From Neurospora tetraspora (Eukaryota > Ascomycota > Sordariomycetes > Sordariales > Sordariaceae): a stretch of DNA of 64,000 nucleotides. Position numbers and translations under genes: made by a program. The notes beneath the pieces were generated by a model that was not told the origin of the DNA, ran no database searches, and was given only the letters and a program-made list of their open reading frames with translations. The stretch lies in contig NW_026944385.1 in the NCBI RefSeq assembly GCF_033439725.1, positions 744,001-808,000 of the forward strand, read 5' to 3'. Positions 22,803 to 33,558 of this stretch are shown in pieces; position 1 is the stretch's first letter, and each line of letters starts with the position of its first letter.

Positions 22803-25800
22803 CACCCACCACCACCACCACCACCACCAACGAAAAAAAAACCCTCTTCAACCCCCTAGCCACCACCCCAGCAACCAACCTCACCTCCCCCCTGCCCGCC
22901 GATCTAGACGCCGATATCCTCGTCATCGGAGGGAAGGATGTCCGGCATATCTTGTATACGGCTTATTCCGAAGTAGGGGGGCATGGACAGCATGGACAGC
23001 AAAATGACGCGGGGGAGAGGAGGAGTCTAAGGGAGAGGAAGATCGATATTACCATGAGTAATGAGGATAAGTACGTGGTGGCGAGGAATGTGTTGGGGTT
23101 GAGTCTTGTTTTGGGGTTGGAGTTGGGTGGGGAGGGGGATGGGGATGAGGAGGGGAAGGGGAAGGATGCTGCGAGCGAAAAGGCCTTGAAGGAAAAGCTC
23201 GCCAGGATATGGGACATTTACTACACTCGCTTCCTCCCCGACCCGGAAACCAGGGACTTACTAGCCCTCCAAGCGGAAAGACTATATCAGCTTTCCAAGA
23301 CGATGGAGGACTGGGAGCAAGGACCATATGGCGGGATGATACACTTTCTCAACCAAAAAAGCTTGGACGCGGTAAGGGGTGTTTGGGAACAATACGCCGA
23401 AGCAGCAAGGTCAGCACCTGGGACGGAAAAGATTGGGGAGCTTGCGGGGGCAATGAAGCAGGGTATGAAGTTATCACCCTCAGAGCGCCAGGCCTGGGCG
23501 TTAGGCTCGTCAGCCGCGCCCTTGACAGCCGTCCTAAAGGATAGAATACGGAACTACGTTCGGTGGACTTGGGAGTTTGACCAGGAAATCGCGGAGGGAA
23601 AGAAGATGTTTCCTAACCCTACGTTCGCTGTCGGCTTGTTGTCCGAATCCTCGGGCCAGGGCCGCCGTCTAGCCTACCCCTCTAATGGCGTACTAGGTTA
23701 TCATCTCGCTTTGGCCAAGGCACCGCTTACTGAGCTCTCCCCGCTGCGTCCTTCTAAGGAGGAGGAGGAGGACGACGATGATGACGACGATGGAAACACG
23801 ACTGTTCTCGGTGTGGCAAAGCACCAGTTTGCTCAATGGTCTCTTGCCTTCCGGGAGCTTGCGGCCGCGAAGCAAAAAAGACTGACGATCCGGTTCGCGG
23901 TAGATGGATGGTTTCCGCTTTGCCAGTCTCTACTTCACCCACCAGCGGCAGAGACCAAAAAACAGTTCGACATAATCGACACCACCGACCTCTCTTCTCC
24001 TTCGTTCTCCCTCAGCATGTTTTGGTCCCCCTTTGCGGCCGGCGTTCCCGACCCGCCTGGCCTTCTTGGGCTGATGGTTGCCGCCAAGCGATTGCTTAAA
24101 GACCGGCCATCTTCGACGCTGGTTATGGACAACGGGGAGGGGGTTTCGCTGGTTGTTGATGTTGATGGCGATGACATGGACTCTAATAACTCCAGATTTG
24201 CTGAGGCTGCCAACTCGACGACCGGCGCGTTCATTCTGGGTCTGACGCCGGTGGAATATTGGAGTAATGCTAGTGTTAGGGCGACGGTGGATGAGTGTCT
24301 TGGGGCTGCTGCGCAGTTGTATGATGATGATGACGATGATGATGATGTTTATGCCGCTGGCGGTGGACTAGGTGAAGGGGCTGGCGTGAAGGAGAAGGAG
24401 AAGGAGAAGGCGGCTGCTAGGGTGAAGAAGTTGGAGGAAAACGGACTGCAGATTAGTAATCGGCTGTTGAGGAAACACTCTAGGTGGCTAAATCCTGGGC
24501 AGCACGGCGGAAAGTGGAGGAAGCCAACGGTTGTCGTCGATGCAAAGGAGTTGGCGGAGGCGGCGTGGAGGGTTTATCAGAATTTGGTGGTTTTCCAGAT
24601 CGAGGGCCAGCGGGTGGTGCATCAGGGGCAGGAGCTGGTCAAGGTGTCTTGGGGGGAGGGTCTGTGGCAGACCCTTTTGGACTTTTTGGGTGTGGTTTGT
24701 GGGCAGTTTGAGACGGATAGGGAGGAGTTCCGTCGGGCTATTCTAGAGAAGATCGGGGGCAATTCCGTGCAGGATGCCTTGCTGAAAAAGGCGTTGGAGG
24801 AGGTATCTGGCTCTGAGTCGACGACGGCAACCGAGGCGGAAGCGGATGGCTGCCCGGTGTTTACAGCAAGCTTTGATGTCTCTTCGGGTATACTCAAGAC
24901 CATCACCGGCCATCTGGATTTCATCACGGAAGAGGACAAGCGGTTACTGGCTGATAAGACCGTCCCCATCAGTCTTCGCCAGTCTTCTCCTTGGACTATC
25001 GACATCGTCTTGGGCGCCGGGACACTTGTCAAACCACTCGTCTTCCCGACCCCCGTTCTAAAAGAAGGCAGCAAAACGCGCATCGCTCGCACTTCAGGGT
25101 ACATTGAAGTGATCGCGCCCGCGATTCTCAACCCCCGATCTGCGATACCTGCCAGTGTGCTAGACGAGTACATTTTCCCTACAGTCCTACAAGCCACCGA
25201 CCCATCGTCAGAGTCATCCCAACTCATCCCCGTCCCCCTCAACGCCGCCACGGTCAACCTCGACTCGCTCCCCATCCTCTCCCTCTCCGACGCCTCTCGA
25301 CTCTCATTTCTCGGCCCCTTAGCTTCCTCCATCTACTCACCCCGCGAACTCCGTGTGCGTCAAGCCGCTTTCGAACAGAGCCTAGATGAATCCAGCTGGG
25401 GCTCGGCAAGACTAACCCTCAAGGAATCCTTCCTCACCATGATCAACATCGCTGCCGGCCTGCAAGTGGGACAATCCGGTCTTTTCGCCCTCAGCCCCGT
25501 TTCTGGGCCCGGGTCCGGGTCATCGTCATCGGATGGTAGGCACATCCTAATCCTCGTCTCCGCCATCCGACTCGACTGCAGCGCCCAGTCCGGTGGGGGG
25601 ATAATTCTCGATGCGGCCGTACTGCCGCTTACCCGCTCTTTGCTCGACAACACCAAAAAGTCCGCATCCAGCGGCGGCGGCGACGGCGGCGACGACGACG
25701 ACGAGGAGGACCTCCAATCCTTCCTAGTCCTCCTCCGCACCCTCGAATGCGTCGACCTCACCGTCACCGACGCCGAGCTCTCCCTCTGGAAATCCATCCT

Positions 25801-26317
25801 CCCTTCCTTCGCCGAACGCTGCCGTACCTGGTCCCACTCCCCCTCCTCCTGCGAATACGTCACCACCGGCGGCCACGTCCCCCTGAGCCTCCAAAAGGGG
25901 GAACCAGTCCTCTGCACCTGCGGCACCGGCCATTTCCCCCCCAACTACCTCTCCTTACCCCTCTGGGAGTCAGCAGCAGCCCGGCACGCCACGCGCGTGG
26001 CTATTTCCGCTCCGTACTGCTCCCCCACCGTAGAAAGGGTGGTGTTCGATCCGGTTTTGGCTAGAAAGATTGCGGAGCGCGGGCTGGAGGAGGCACTCCG
26101 AAAAAAGGAGGAGAGGTGTAGGTGTTGTGGGAAGGGGGAGGAGGAGCTGGTTGAGGAACTGAAAGCGAAGGGGGGGGAGACGGCTGGGAAAACGGCGGAG
26201 GTGTTGAGGAAGTGTGCGAGGTGTTTGAAGGTTAGGTATTGTAGCGCCGAGTGTCAGAGGAGGGATTGGAAGACGCATCGGACGGAGTGTGTGGAGAGTG
26301 AGGAGCATCATCGGTGA
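22799..26317 (+). CDS. DUF4470 and MYND zinc-finger protein
   Basis: A single exon of 1,172 residues. The N-terminus (FNPLATTPATNL, then DADILVIGGKDVRHILYT and a VARNVLGLSLVLG helix) matches the DUF4470 domain, which resembles part of a methyltransferase-like fold in fungal and animal MYND proteins. The far C-terminus carries a MYND-type finger: CRCCGKG, an unusually long charged insert, then KCARCLKVRYCSAECQRRDW and KTHRTEC, supplying the seven Cys and one His expected. Between them lie several poly-Asp or Glu runs (for example near residues 325 and 510). MYND fingers usually bind proline-rich partner peptides. Enzymatic activity and pathway are not evident. The start follows an overlapping upstream ORF. 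Confidence 0.85.
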   Translation: MTPTTTTTTTNEKKTLFNPLATTPATNLTSPLPADLDADILVIGGKDVRHILYTAYSEVGGHGQHGQQNDAGERRSLRERKIDITMSNEDKYVVARNVLGLSLVLGLELGGEGDGDEEGKGKDAASEKALKEKLARIWDIYYTRFLPDPETRDLLALQAERLYQLSKTMEDWEQGPYGGMIHFLNQKSLDAVRGVWEQYAEAARSAPGTEKIGELAGAMKQGMKLSPSERQAWALGSSAAPLTAVLKDRIRNYVRWTWEFDQEIAEGKKMFPNPTFAVGLLSESSGQGRRLAYPSNGVLGYHLALAKAPLTELSPLRPSKEEEEDDDDDDDGNTTVLGVAKHQFAQWSLAFRELAAAKQKRLTIRFAVDGWFPLCQSLLHPPAAETKKQFDIIDTTDLSSPSFSLSMFWSPFAAGVPDPPGLLGLMVAAKRLLKDRPSSTLVMDNGEGVSLVVDVDGDDMDSNNSRFAEAANSTTGAFILGLTPVEYWSNASVRATVDECLGAAAQLYDDDDDDDDVYAAGGGLGEGAGVKEKEKEKAAARVKKLEENGLQISNRLLRKHSRWLNPGQHGGKWRKPTVVVDAKELAEAAWRVYQNLVVFQIEGQRVVHQGQELVKVSWGEGLWQTLLDFLGVVCGQFETDREEFRRAILEKIGGNSVQDALLKKALEEVSGSESTTATEAEADGCPVFTASFDVSSGILKTITGHLDFITEEDKRLLADKTVPISLRQSSPWTIDIVLGAGTLVKPLVFPTPVLKEGSKTRIARTSGYIEVIAPAILNPRSAIPASVLDEYIFPTVLQATDPSSESSQLIPVPLNAATVNLDSLPILSLSDASRLSFLGPLASSIYSPRELRVRQAAFEQSLDESSWGSARLTLKESFLTMINIAAGLQVGQSGLFALSPVSGPGSGSSSSDGRHILILVSAIRLDCSAQSGGGIILDAAVLPLTRSLLDNTKKSASSGGGDGGDDDDEEDLQSFLVLLRTLECVDLTVTDAELSLWKSILPSFAERCRTWSHSPSSCEYVTTGGHVPLSLQKGEPVLCTCGTGHFPPNYLSLPLWESAAARHATRVAISAPYCSPTVERVVFDPVLARKIAERGLEEALRKKEERCRCCGKGEEELVEELKAKGGETAGKTAEVLRKCARCLKVRYCSAECQRRDWKTHRTECVESEEHHR

Positions 26318-28154
26318 GGAGGGGGTAGAGAGGGGGTAGAGAGGGGAAAGTAGTGTAGTGTAGGTAGTGAAGCATGTTTTGCAATTTGAGTGTTGCAGCA
26401 TTCGGAACGTTGTGCAATTTTAGATAGGAAGCATGCTGAGTTTAGCGATTACTCGGTGGCGGAATATGCATTGACGTACATCGTTCATCGTATGGGGGGT
26501 TGGTGATGAAATCAATGCCCTTTCTCAACCTGTTACTTATTCTCCTGCTTTCTACTACCTGCCGTGACTCTAGGTCTCAAGTTTAAGAGAAAGAGCGACA
26601 CTGCCCAGATCAGCTATGCTTATTCTTTTCGTTCATCACCTTGGTCTTGAGGTTATTGGTTCAACCGGTACCTATAAATCGATTCTGTCAATCTAGCTTG
26701 ACAGCTCCAACAACCTTGTGTCGCCCATGTGCCCGCTTGTTCCTCTTGATTTTCCGAGTTCCGACTGGTCTCAATCGTAATACTGCTTTGTCGATGTACA
26801 AAGGACCGGGTTATCACAAAAGCTTCAGTGATTCACTGACTGTTCGGTAAAGCTTTCAATTCTGTGACCTATTAAACGAGACTGGAGAGCTTGGTGGACT
26901 TCCATGGTTGGACGTATTTGTGACCACGGATGGATGGTCATGAAAGTGTCATGAAGTTCGTGCGTTTGAAATTGGAGGGTTAGTTCACTAGCATCTGCGC
27001 TCGTATTTTAACACGGGAAATTGTTAGTGCAGTGACGTCTCAGGTACTGCCAGACAATTTTGCAATCATGGCAAAAAGGAAGTCAGCTTTGCTGATGATA
27101 GTTGGATGTATGTACGCTTGAAGGTATTTGACCAACCCTGCATGGTTTTCTCTCTTCAATTTGGTATTTGTTTGGCTTGAGATACTAACTTCACTTGACT
27201 TCGTTCTCGTTGTTTTGACTTCCCACAACGAAGTCAACAAAGCGGTTATTCCAATCCCTTTAGTTCCACGGCGCGCTTCCCCGTTCCCATTGCAGCTGCT
27301 GACATCTTCGGTTCCAGCTTCCTAGAACTCAGACCCCGCCCGATTCAAGGTCTCGGATATCCTTTTCCCAAAAATCCCAAAATAGTTCACATCTACGTGT
27401 AACAATCTGACTGCCGTCGATTCGATGCATGGTGGATGCATAGATGGACGGATTGAGGAATAAACGGATCGCATGCAATGGTACTTTAATACCGAAGCCG
27501 CATAATCTCATTTTCCGCTACATCTCACCACCGCAGTTCCCGAAGTTGCAGTCCGGTCTCCTGGCTGTCACACTCTCCACGGCGTCGGCAGCAAGGTACA
27601 ATACGGGCGGGGAACTCCCGTCACCGTGAACACTGAACTCCACCGCATTGAGCGCATCAATAATCCGTGCACGCACAGGCCACACAGCCGTCAGCCAAGC
27701 AAATCAAGCATGGCGAAGCAAAGCAAAGTGGAAGCAGGCAGCACAGCCTCCGCCGCCAGCTGCCAAACCTGCCAGGAACCGCCGACCGCGGCACGTGCGC
27801 GCGGACCGACAAGTGCAATGGGTCCCTACTTGTTTCTTATCGCCCTAGAGTACTACATCCTGCATTGGTGCCTGATGGGTATGCCCAAAGTTGAGTGAAC
27901 TTATCTTGGACTAGACTTATTTGGGAGCTTAGGTAATCCGAAACTTATAATATCAATATAGCCTCAAAGTAGTATATATTGTGTCATAGTTGCTCACTTC
28001 GATATGCCTTTTTCTTCTCTTTTGCTTTCCTTATTTGTATATAGTGATCTATGACTAAACTAATATTGAACCAAGACTGAACCATCATTGATCTAAACTT
28101 TACAAAATATTTTGAAGACTTTTTCAAGACTAATTTCAGACTAACCAACCTACT
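26318..28154. other. gene-poor interval
   Basis: 3' region of the MYND gene followed by about 1.5 kb with only short accidental frames. From 27900 it is AT-rich and contains repeated GACTAA/GAACC-like motifs that continue into the introns of the next gene; it is probably that gene's leader. Confidence 0.5.
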
Positions 28155-28735
28155 ATGGCAACTGCTTATGAACAATCAGAAGCCTTTCAACGCTATCAGC
28201 AGGGGAGCGATGGGTAAAGGTGGGAGGGTCTTCTCGCGTTTGAGAAAGATAAGGTACGTATTAAGTTGAGTTTTATTTTAGTTCGTCCTGAACTAGTCTT
28301 GAACTAGTTATGGACCAGTCTTTGACTAATCTTGGACCAATCCACTAATACCAAAATTATAGAATGGAAAATTAATCATTCAGCTTGGTAAACGATACTG
28401 CCACGCTGTTATTGACGGACGACTTTGTTCTAGCCAAGTAAGTAACTGGAGATAATGCAAACTAGTTGGAGAGTGGTTACTGATTAATTTTGTAGCGTCA
28501 ATATTCCTCTCGCATGGCGCTCGTTAAGCACATTAAAAAGCATCAAGGCTGTGACGTCGCTGTCCGGCAGACCGTGGATAAGGACGGCACCGTGAAGAAG
28601 TCTCATGGTTTGAGCGTGAATGCTCGTCAAGAAGCCGAAAGGTATGTTGTGGTTTGGTTTTCTGACCGGTCGGTCATTGATTAGACTAATCCCATCTTTC
28701 TTAGCATTTTACGTCTATCTCGGCCAATGTCATGA
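28155..28735 (+). pseudogene. small four-exon C2H2-like gene with one premature stop
   Basis: Exons 28155-28253, 28363-28437, 28496-28641 and 28705-28735 are linked by three introns with clean signals (GTACGT..TATAG, GTAAGT..GTAG, GTATGT..TTAG), and all phases agree. The product reads MATAYEQSEAFQRYQQGSDG, then a TAA at 28215-28217, then WEGLLAFEKDK and a basic region with RYCHAVIDGRLCSS and ALVKHIKKH, a C-x8-C-x14-H-x3-H pattern like a loose C2H2 finger, ending QEAESILRLSRPMS. Because every downstream exon is open, the gene was recently functional or still is. CAA to TAA would explain the stop. No family name recognised. Confidence 0.6.
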
Positions 28736-31700
28736 CGCATTCGTTGCTGAGTATCCCCCGGAGAGCATGGATGAATGGGAAAGGCAGAAGAAGGATGATG
28801 GGTCGATTCACCAGAGATGGATCCCGAGCTGGACTGTCTATCAATCGATGCAACGATATGGTTCATGAGTGCAGGTGGCTGTACAGAAAAAGGGCCTTTG
28901 CTTATGCAGTATTCAGGGGAATTTCTCCGGTTAGGGAAGGGACGTCTTGCAGGGGGTTTTGTGTACGCAGTAAGGTACGAGCGGTACGCAGGTATGTACG
29001 CAGAAACGCAACAGCTCGAACGCAGGTACGGGCGGAAAAGAGGAGATCGTCCAGTTTGTAGCTGCCAGTGTGCGAGTGTGATGCGGTTGCCAGTTGTAGT
29101 TGCCAGTTGCAGTGCCCGTGTCGGCACCGAAACAGTGAGCAGCGAGCAGTACCTTTTTAGTGTATGTATCACGAAGCCGGAAAGAAAAGAATGGATAAGA
29201 ACGAGGATAGGGAAAGAGAAGCATGAACAAAGGTGATCGATCCTGTTGCCCGATCCGACCTCCAGAGCTCACTCACCTCCGCCGGAGTTTTTCCGTCAAG
29301 AAGGGACGGGAACTGCAAAAGGCAGTGATGGGTCATCCCATTGCGAAGCACGGAACTTTCCGCTGCTGACTATGCTATGTTGACGTGCGCTGGAAGAAAA
29401 GCTGTCGGAACAATCGGGTCGGCAGTTATTGACGGGGTTGATGGAGGTAGATAAAGACTACAGGAGCCTTTTTTTTGTTTGGTTTTTTGGGAACCAAAAA
29501 CGGTGCAAGATGAATGAACTCTGGCTAGAGGTGGTTCAGTTCCGAGTTTTGTTTTTTGGCGATGCGTACATAGAGGTAGTGTAGCAGTTTGTTTGAGAGT
29601 GGTTGCAATGGTGTGTAGCGCAACGGTGTCGTGATTCCGTGGTACGAATATCCTGCGGTCAGGCGGCACCTTTTCACTCACACTCTACACTTCGTATCTG
29701 AAGTATTTCAAAGAGTTTTCAGGCTGATTAGCTGACACTTTCACTGATGCCCCGTTTGTTCGCTTGTTGGTTGATGACTTATTGGTTGTGGTTGGTTCGG
29801 TGATGGTCAGAAAGCGTTACCTCTAGGGTTGAAGCTACAGTTACCCTTCGTCGCCTATGCTTCCCATCTTGGTGCATTTGGCCGCTTCACCTGCTCCTGC
29901 TTCCCAAAGGACCGACGCTTTGCTTTTGCTCGATGCTCTCGACAGATCATGATCAATGATGGTGACATGTGTTCGGCTGAAGTGCTGAAAATGCTGCGGC
30001 TTGCGGGCAGTGAGCCTGGCTGGACCGGTCCATGTGTCATTGGAGTGGAGACTCCTTTCGTATCCGAATGGAAGCAAGATAACTGGAGAAAGCGAACATG
30101 GAAGGAAGCTCTCGAAGCTCGACCTCCCACCACCTCCTGGTTCGTCTCCTTGGCAAGAGACTGACATTGGAAAAACAGATGGCGATAGAGGAAATGGAAA
30201 TGGAGAACCTGGACAGTTGGATAACGACCCCCAAATGAGAGGCCTCTTTTTCGGTCACGGACTTACGGTGCCCTAGGGCGGGAATGACGGGAACCGACCG
30301 TTTGAAAAAGGATGGTGCCCGTCAAGGTGGAATCTTTGTCTGGCAAACCCCCGTGTTTGTTGTTTCATGTTGCCATCCCCTGTTTCTTGGTCAAGAGGTT
30401 ATCGTCGTGGTAAGATGGTTCCCAATGGCGACGGCGGATGCGTGGTTGGACCGTTGGGAGTGGTCGACAAACCGTCAACATTGATGCCCGCGTGGTTCAA
30501 GCTGGCGGTGATCCCGTTTCATCGATGCTGTGCATATGTAAGCAAGCTGGCAAGTCACCATCATCTTTCATTCATCTTCCCCCCCAGGCACATGAAAAAG
30601 GGGCAGGACCCCGGTGGTGAAATGACTGCAGAGAAAAGGCTTTGCATCTCCCTGATGTGGTACAGAAAGCAGGACATGATTGTTTGTCGTTCATCCCGAA
30701 TGAAAGGGCAAGATTGCTATCTCTGGGCAGATCGTGTCTCATCTCCTGTTTTCCATGCTTTGGTTTTGACTTCATAGAGTGGTCGCGAAGCTGGGCTATA
30801 AAACTCCATGTGGGCGCCCGTATGTGCAGAGGCTTGTTGCAAAGGAGTGCTTGTAACTCTTGGTAGAAATGGTTCTTCAAAAGATACCGTCAGTGTAGCA
30901 AAACCTTGAGAGCACTAACAGCGAGCGAGGTCCTGGCTAACCCAAGTACCGTAGCAGGACCTTCCACATATACACGTATGAAGTGGTGGCCCCTTCCTCG
31001 CTCTTTTTCGCACCTTCTGAGGTGGCCTCTCTCCATGCGATCGACAGAATGACGGGTACCCCTGAAATGTGCTTGCCCCAGTTTGTTACTCCACCAGACG
31101 GGCGTGATGACCCAGCCAATGGCAGGTCGGAAAGGCACATATTTTTGGCAGAGGACTGTCCTCATTGGCCAAATGACCCACCCAGCCTCCCTTTTTGTGG
31201 GCCGCAATTCAGGTGAGAGGTGAGAGATGACCGGGATGCATGTGCCTCTCGTTTCGATTTTCGAATGATGCATCCCGAGGCCCCAGGCGTCAGGGGATTG
31301 GGCTCCATCGCGCAATTTCCAGCGGCCCCGTCGTCCTCCCCCAACTTGCGCATTCCCCCGTTTTCGCCGTGGTGTCCGGGTCTCGACGGTCCTCAGGTCC
31401 TCAGCTCCTGACATTCCGCCTGTGGTCTTTGGTCTCTTGTCCCCTCTCTCAAACTCTTTGCTCATCTTTTTTGGGGATGCGGTTGGTTTTTGAATCAAAC
31501 AACAGTCGCGGGCCACTCCTTGAAATCAATTGAACTTGAAAGTTCCGTCTGCCAGGTTCGGCGAAAGAACCTCTCGTGCGTATCAATACGGTACCTGCAC
31601 TGCACAGTTTGCACCTGCCGCGCCGTCCAGGGCCCCTGCCCCTCTCAGTGCTCTCTCCAGTCCGTCTCTTTCACAGGTCCGTTCTTGTTACTCCCAGCCA

Positions 31701-32497
31701 GTCTGCCACTCAGTTTTGCCGCTCTTCCATTTTGTGTTCCCGCTCTGTCTCCCACACACCCACCCACTCCCATTCCCACTCCACGGCCATTCCCACTCAT
31801 TGCGCCTTTTCGCACTTTCGGCCGGCCGCTCCCTCTCAAACAAAACCACTTCCGCTCCCTCCTCCACACCCACACTGTCGCTCCTTCAATTGCGCTCCCT
31901 ATTCTCGTGTGTGCGTGTCCGACAATTTCCATCATTCGACCACAACACAATCATTATCCACAACGACGATAACGACACCATCACGCTCACTTGCCCGGTC
32001 GCATCCCGACCCCCGACTTCCGTTCTTGACCATCGTCCAAAAGTCACACTAACCATCTCGGCCCGCTCCAGCGCCGTCGTCGAGTCATAGTCTTCCGTCG
32101 ACCGACACCGATTGGAACAAAGGCAATGTCCAACCACTCGTGACCTCGTCAACCATCAACAAGGAATACCAAGGGATCCGCAAACAAAGGGAACAACAGG
32201 AGACAAGAAGAAGGGGCAGCACCACTCGTTATCATCAGCCCATCGACATCCGCTTCATTCACCACTCGCCATTCAACTCGACACGTAGGAGGCTAAATCC
32301 CTCCTTGTCCTTTCAACTCCAAACCGCCAGGGCTCTCCAAGGGTGCTGCGTTAATTGTGTTTGACCCAACCTCAAGCCCAAGTCAGCACTCGACGACGAC
32401 GACAACAACACGACGACGACCTCATTGCTCGACCGTTGCCGTTACCCACGACTTGTTATCGTCACATTAAAACTTCGAAGTCCTTCAACTATACACC
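28736..32497. other. 3.8 kb gene-poor interval, ending in the leader of the WSC gene
   Basis: Many frames of 60-200 codons occur on both strands, mutually overlapping and without domains or codon pattern. From about 31600 to 32490 the plus strand is C/T-rich with runs such as CCCATTCCCACTCC, typical of a long fungal leader. A GAC/AAC-repeat stretch lies near 32390-32420. No gene is supported. Confidence 0.5.
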
Positions 32498-33558
32498 ATG
32501 AAGTCGATATCGGTACTATTAACGGCCTTCGCCGCCAACTGCGCCATTGCGACAGCGCACCATCCCCTGGGCTCGCTAGACGTCAGAGACGATCCCCTGG
32601 GCTCGCTATCCGTCAGAGACGACTCACCACCATTCCCGAAACCGACAAAACCCATCTTTCTTCAAATGACCTACCAGGGTTGTTTCAATGATTCAGGCAC
32701 CATGAAGCTGAACACCACACGCATGAACACTCAGAAAATAATGAACTTCGGCCAAGGCCCAGTGCAGGATCTTGGTGTGACAAGTGGCCTCTGTTACAAT
32801 TGGTGCAGTTCCATTAAGATGAATGTTTTCGCAATGAGTCAAGGAGATCAGTGTTGGTGTGGTATGGAATATCCGCCAAAGTCGTCCATGACCGCCATAT
32901 CAGACTGCGATCTCCCATGCTCGGGCTATAACTTGGACTATTGTAAGTTACAGAGACTGGTTGAATCATATCCTGTAAGACGCTAATCATTTTACAGGCG
33001 GCGGTGCCGATACGTGGAGCGTTTACAACTCTGGCTTACAATTAGTGGTTCCAAACACAGAGCCTAAGCCCTCTAGCACCAGCGCGGCACCGAGCTCAAC
33101 TGCTGCGGCCAAGACGTCCAGCATTTCAAGCGCCGTATCCGAACCGACTGCCAGCACTACTGAATCAACCTTGCCCGAGGACCCCGAAAAGAAGGGCAAA
33201 AGCAACACGGCCGGAATCGTGGCAGGCACCGTGGTGGCAGTCGTTGTTGTCTTGTCTGCGGTCGGAGGTGTCTTCCTCTATATGCGTCGCAAGCGGAACA
33301 AGGAGATCGAGGATGAGCATCGCCGCAACGCTGCCGTCAATGCTTTCGTTGGCAAGCCGCCCAGCACCAGCGATGGAATGTCCATGGCAGACGCCCGACT
33401 CGACCCTGTCCTCGTGCAGAGGAGATTGAGCGATGGCAGCATCGCCGACAACCAAGATTACTCCAGGAGGATCCTTCGCGTACGTGATTTTGCATTTTCA
33501 GCCTCTTGATCTACCCAACCAATCTTACTGACGATTTTATTAGGTCACAAATGCATGA
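32498..33558 (+). CDS. WSC-domain cell-wall stress sensor (Wsc type)
   Basis: Three exons, 32498-32942, 32998-33479 and 33544-33558, give 313 residues; phases agree and the last exon encodes only VTNA and the stop. Layout: signal peptide (about 1-20), a short duplicated segment (PLGSLDVRDD and PLGSLSVRDD), a Cys-rich WSC domain (about 55-182, starting YQGCFNDSG and ending CGGADTWSVYN), a Ser/Thr-rich stalk (about 187-215), one transmembrane helix (about 219-242), and a basic cytoplasmic tail with MRRKRNK at the membrane and SRRILRVTNA at the end. This is the build of fungal plasma-membrane sensors that pass cell-wall stress to Rho1 and the Pkc1-MAPK cascade. The conserved C-terminal motif supports the chosen third exon. 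Confidence 0.9.

Noticed and set aside
31530-32090. Several overlapping plus-strand frames of 150-190 codons
   Set aside because: Pyrimidine-rich leader of the WSC gene reads as Ser/Pro/His-rich peptide in all three frames.
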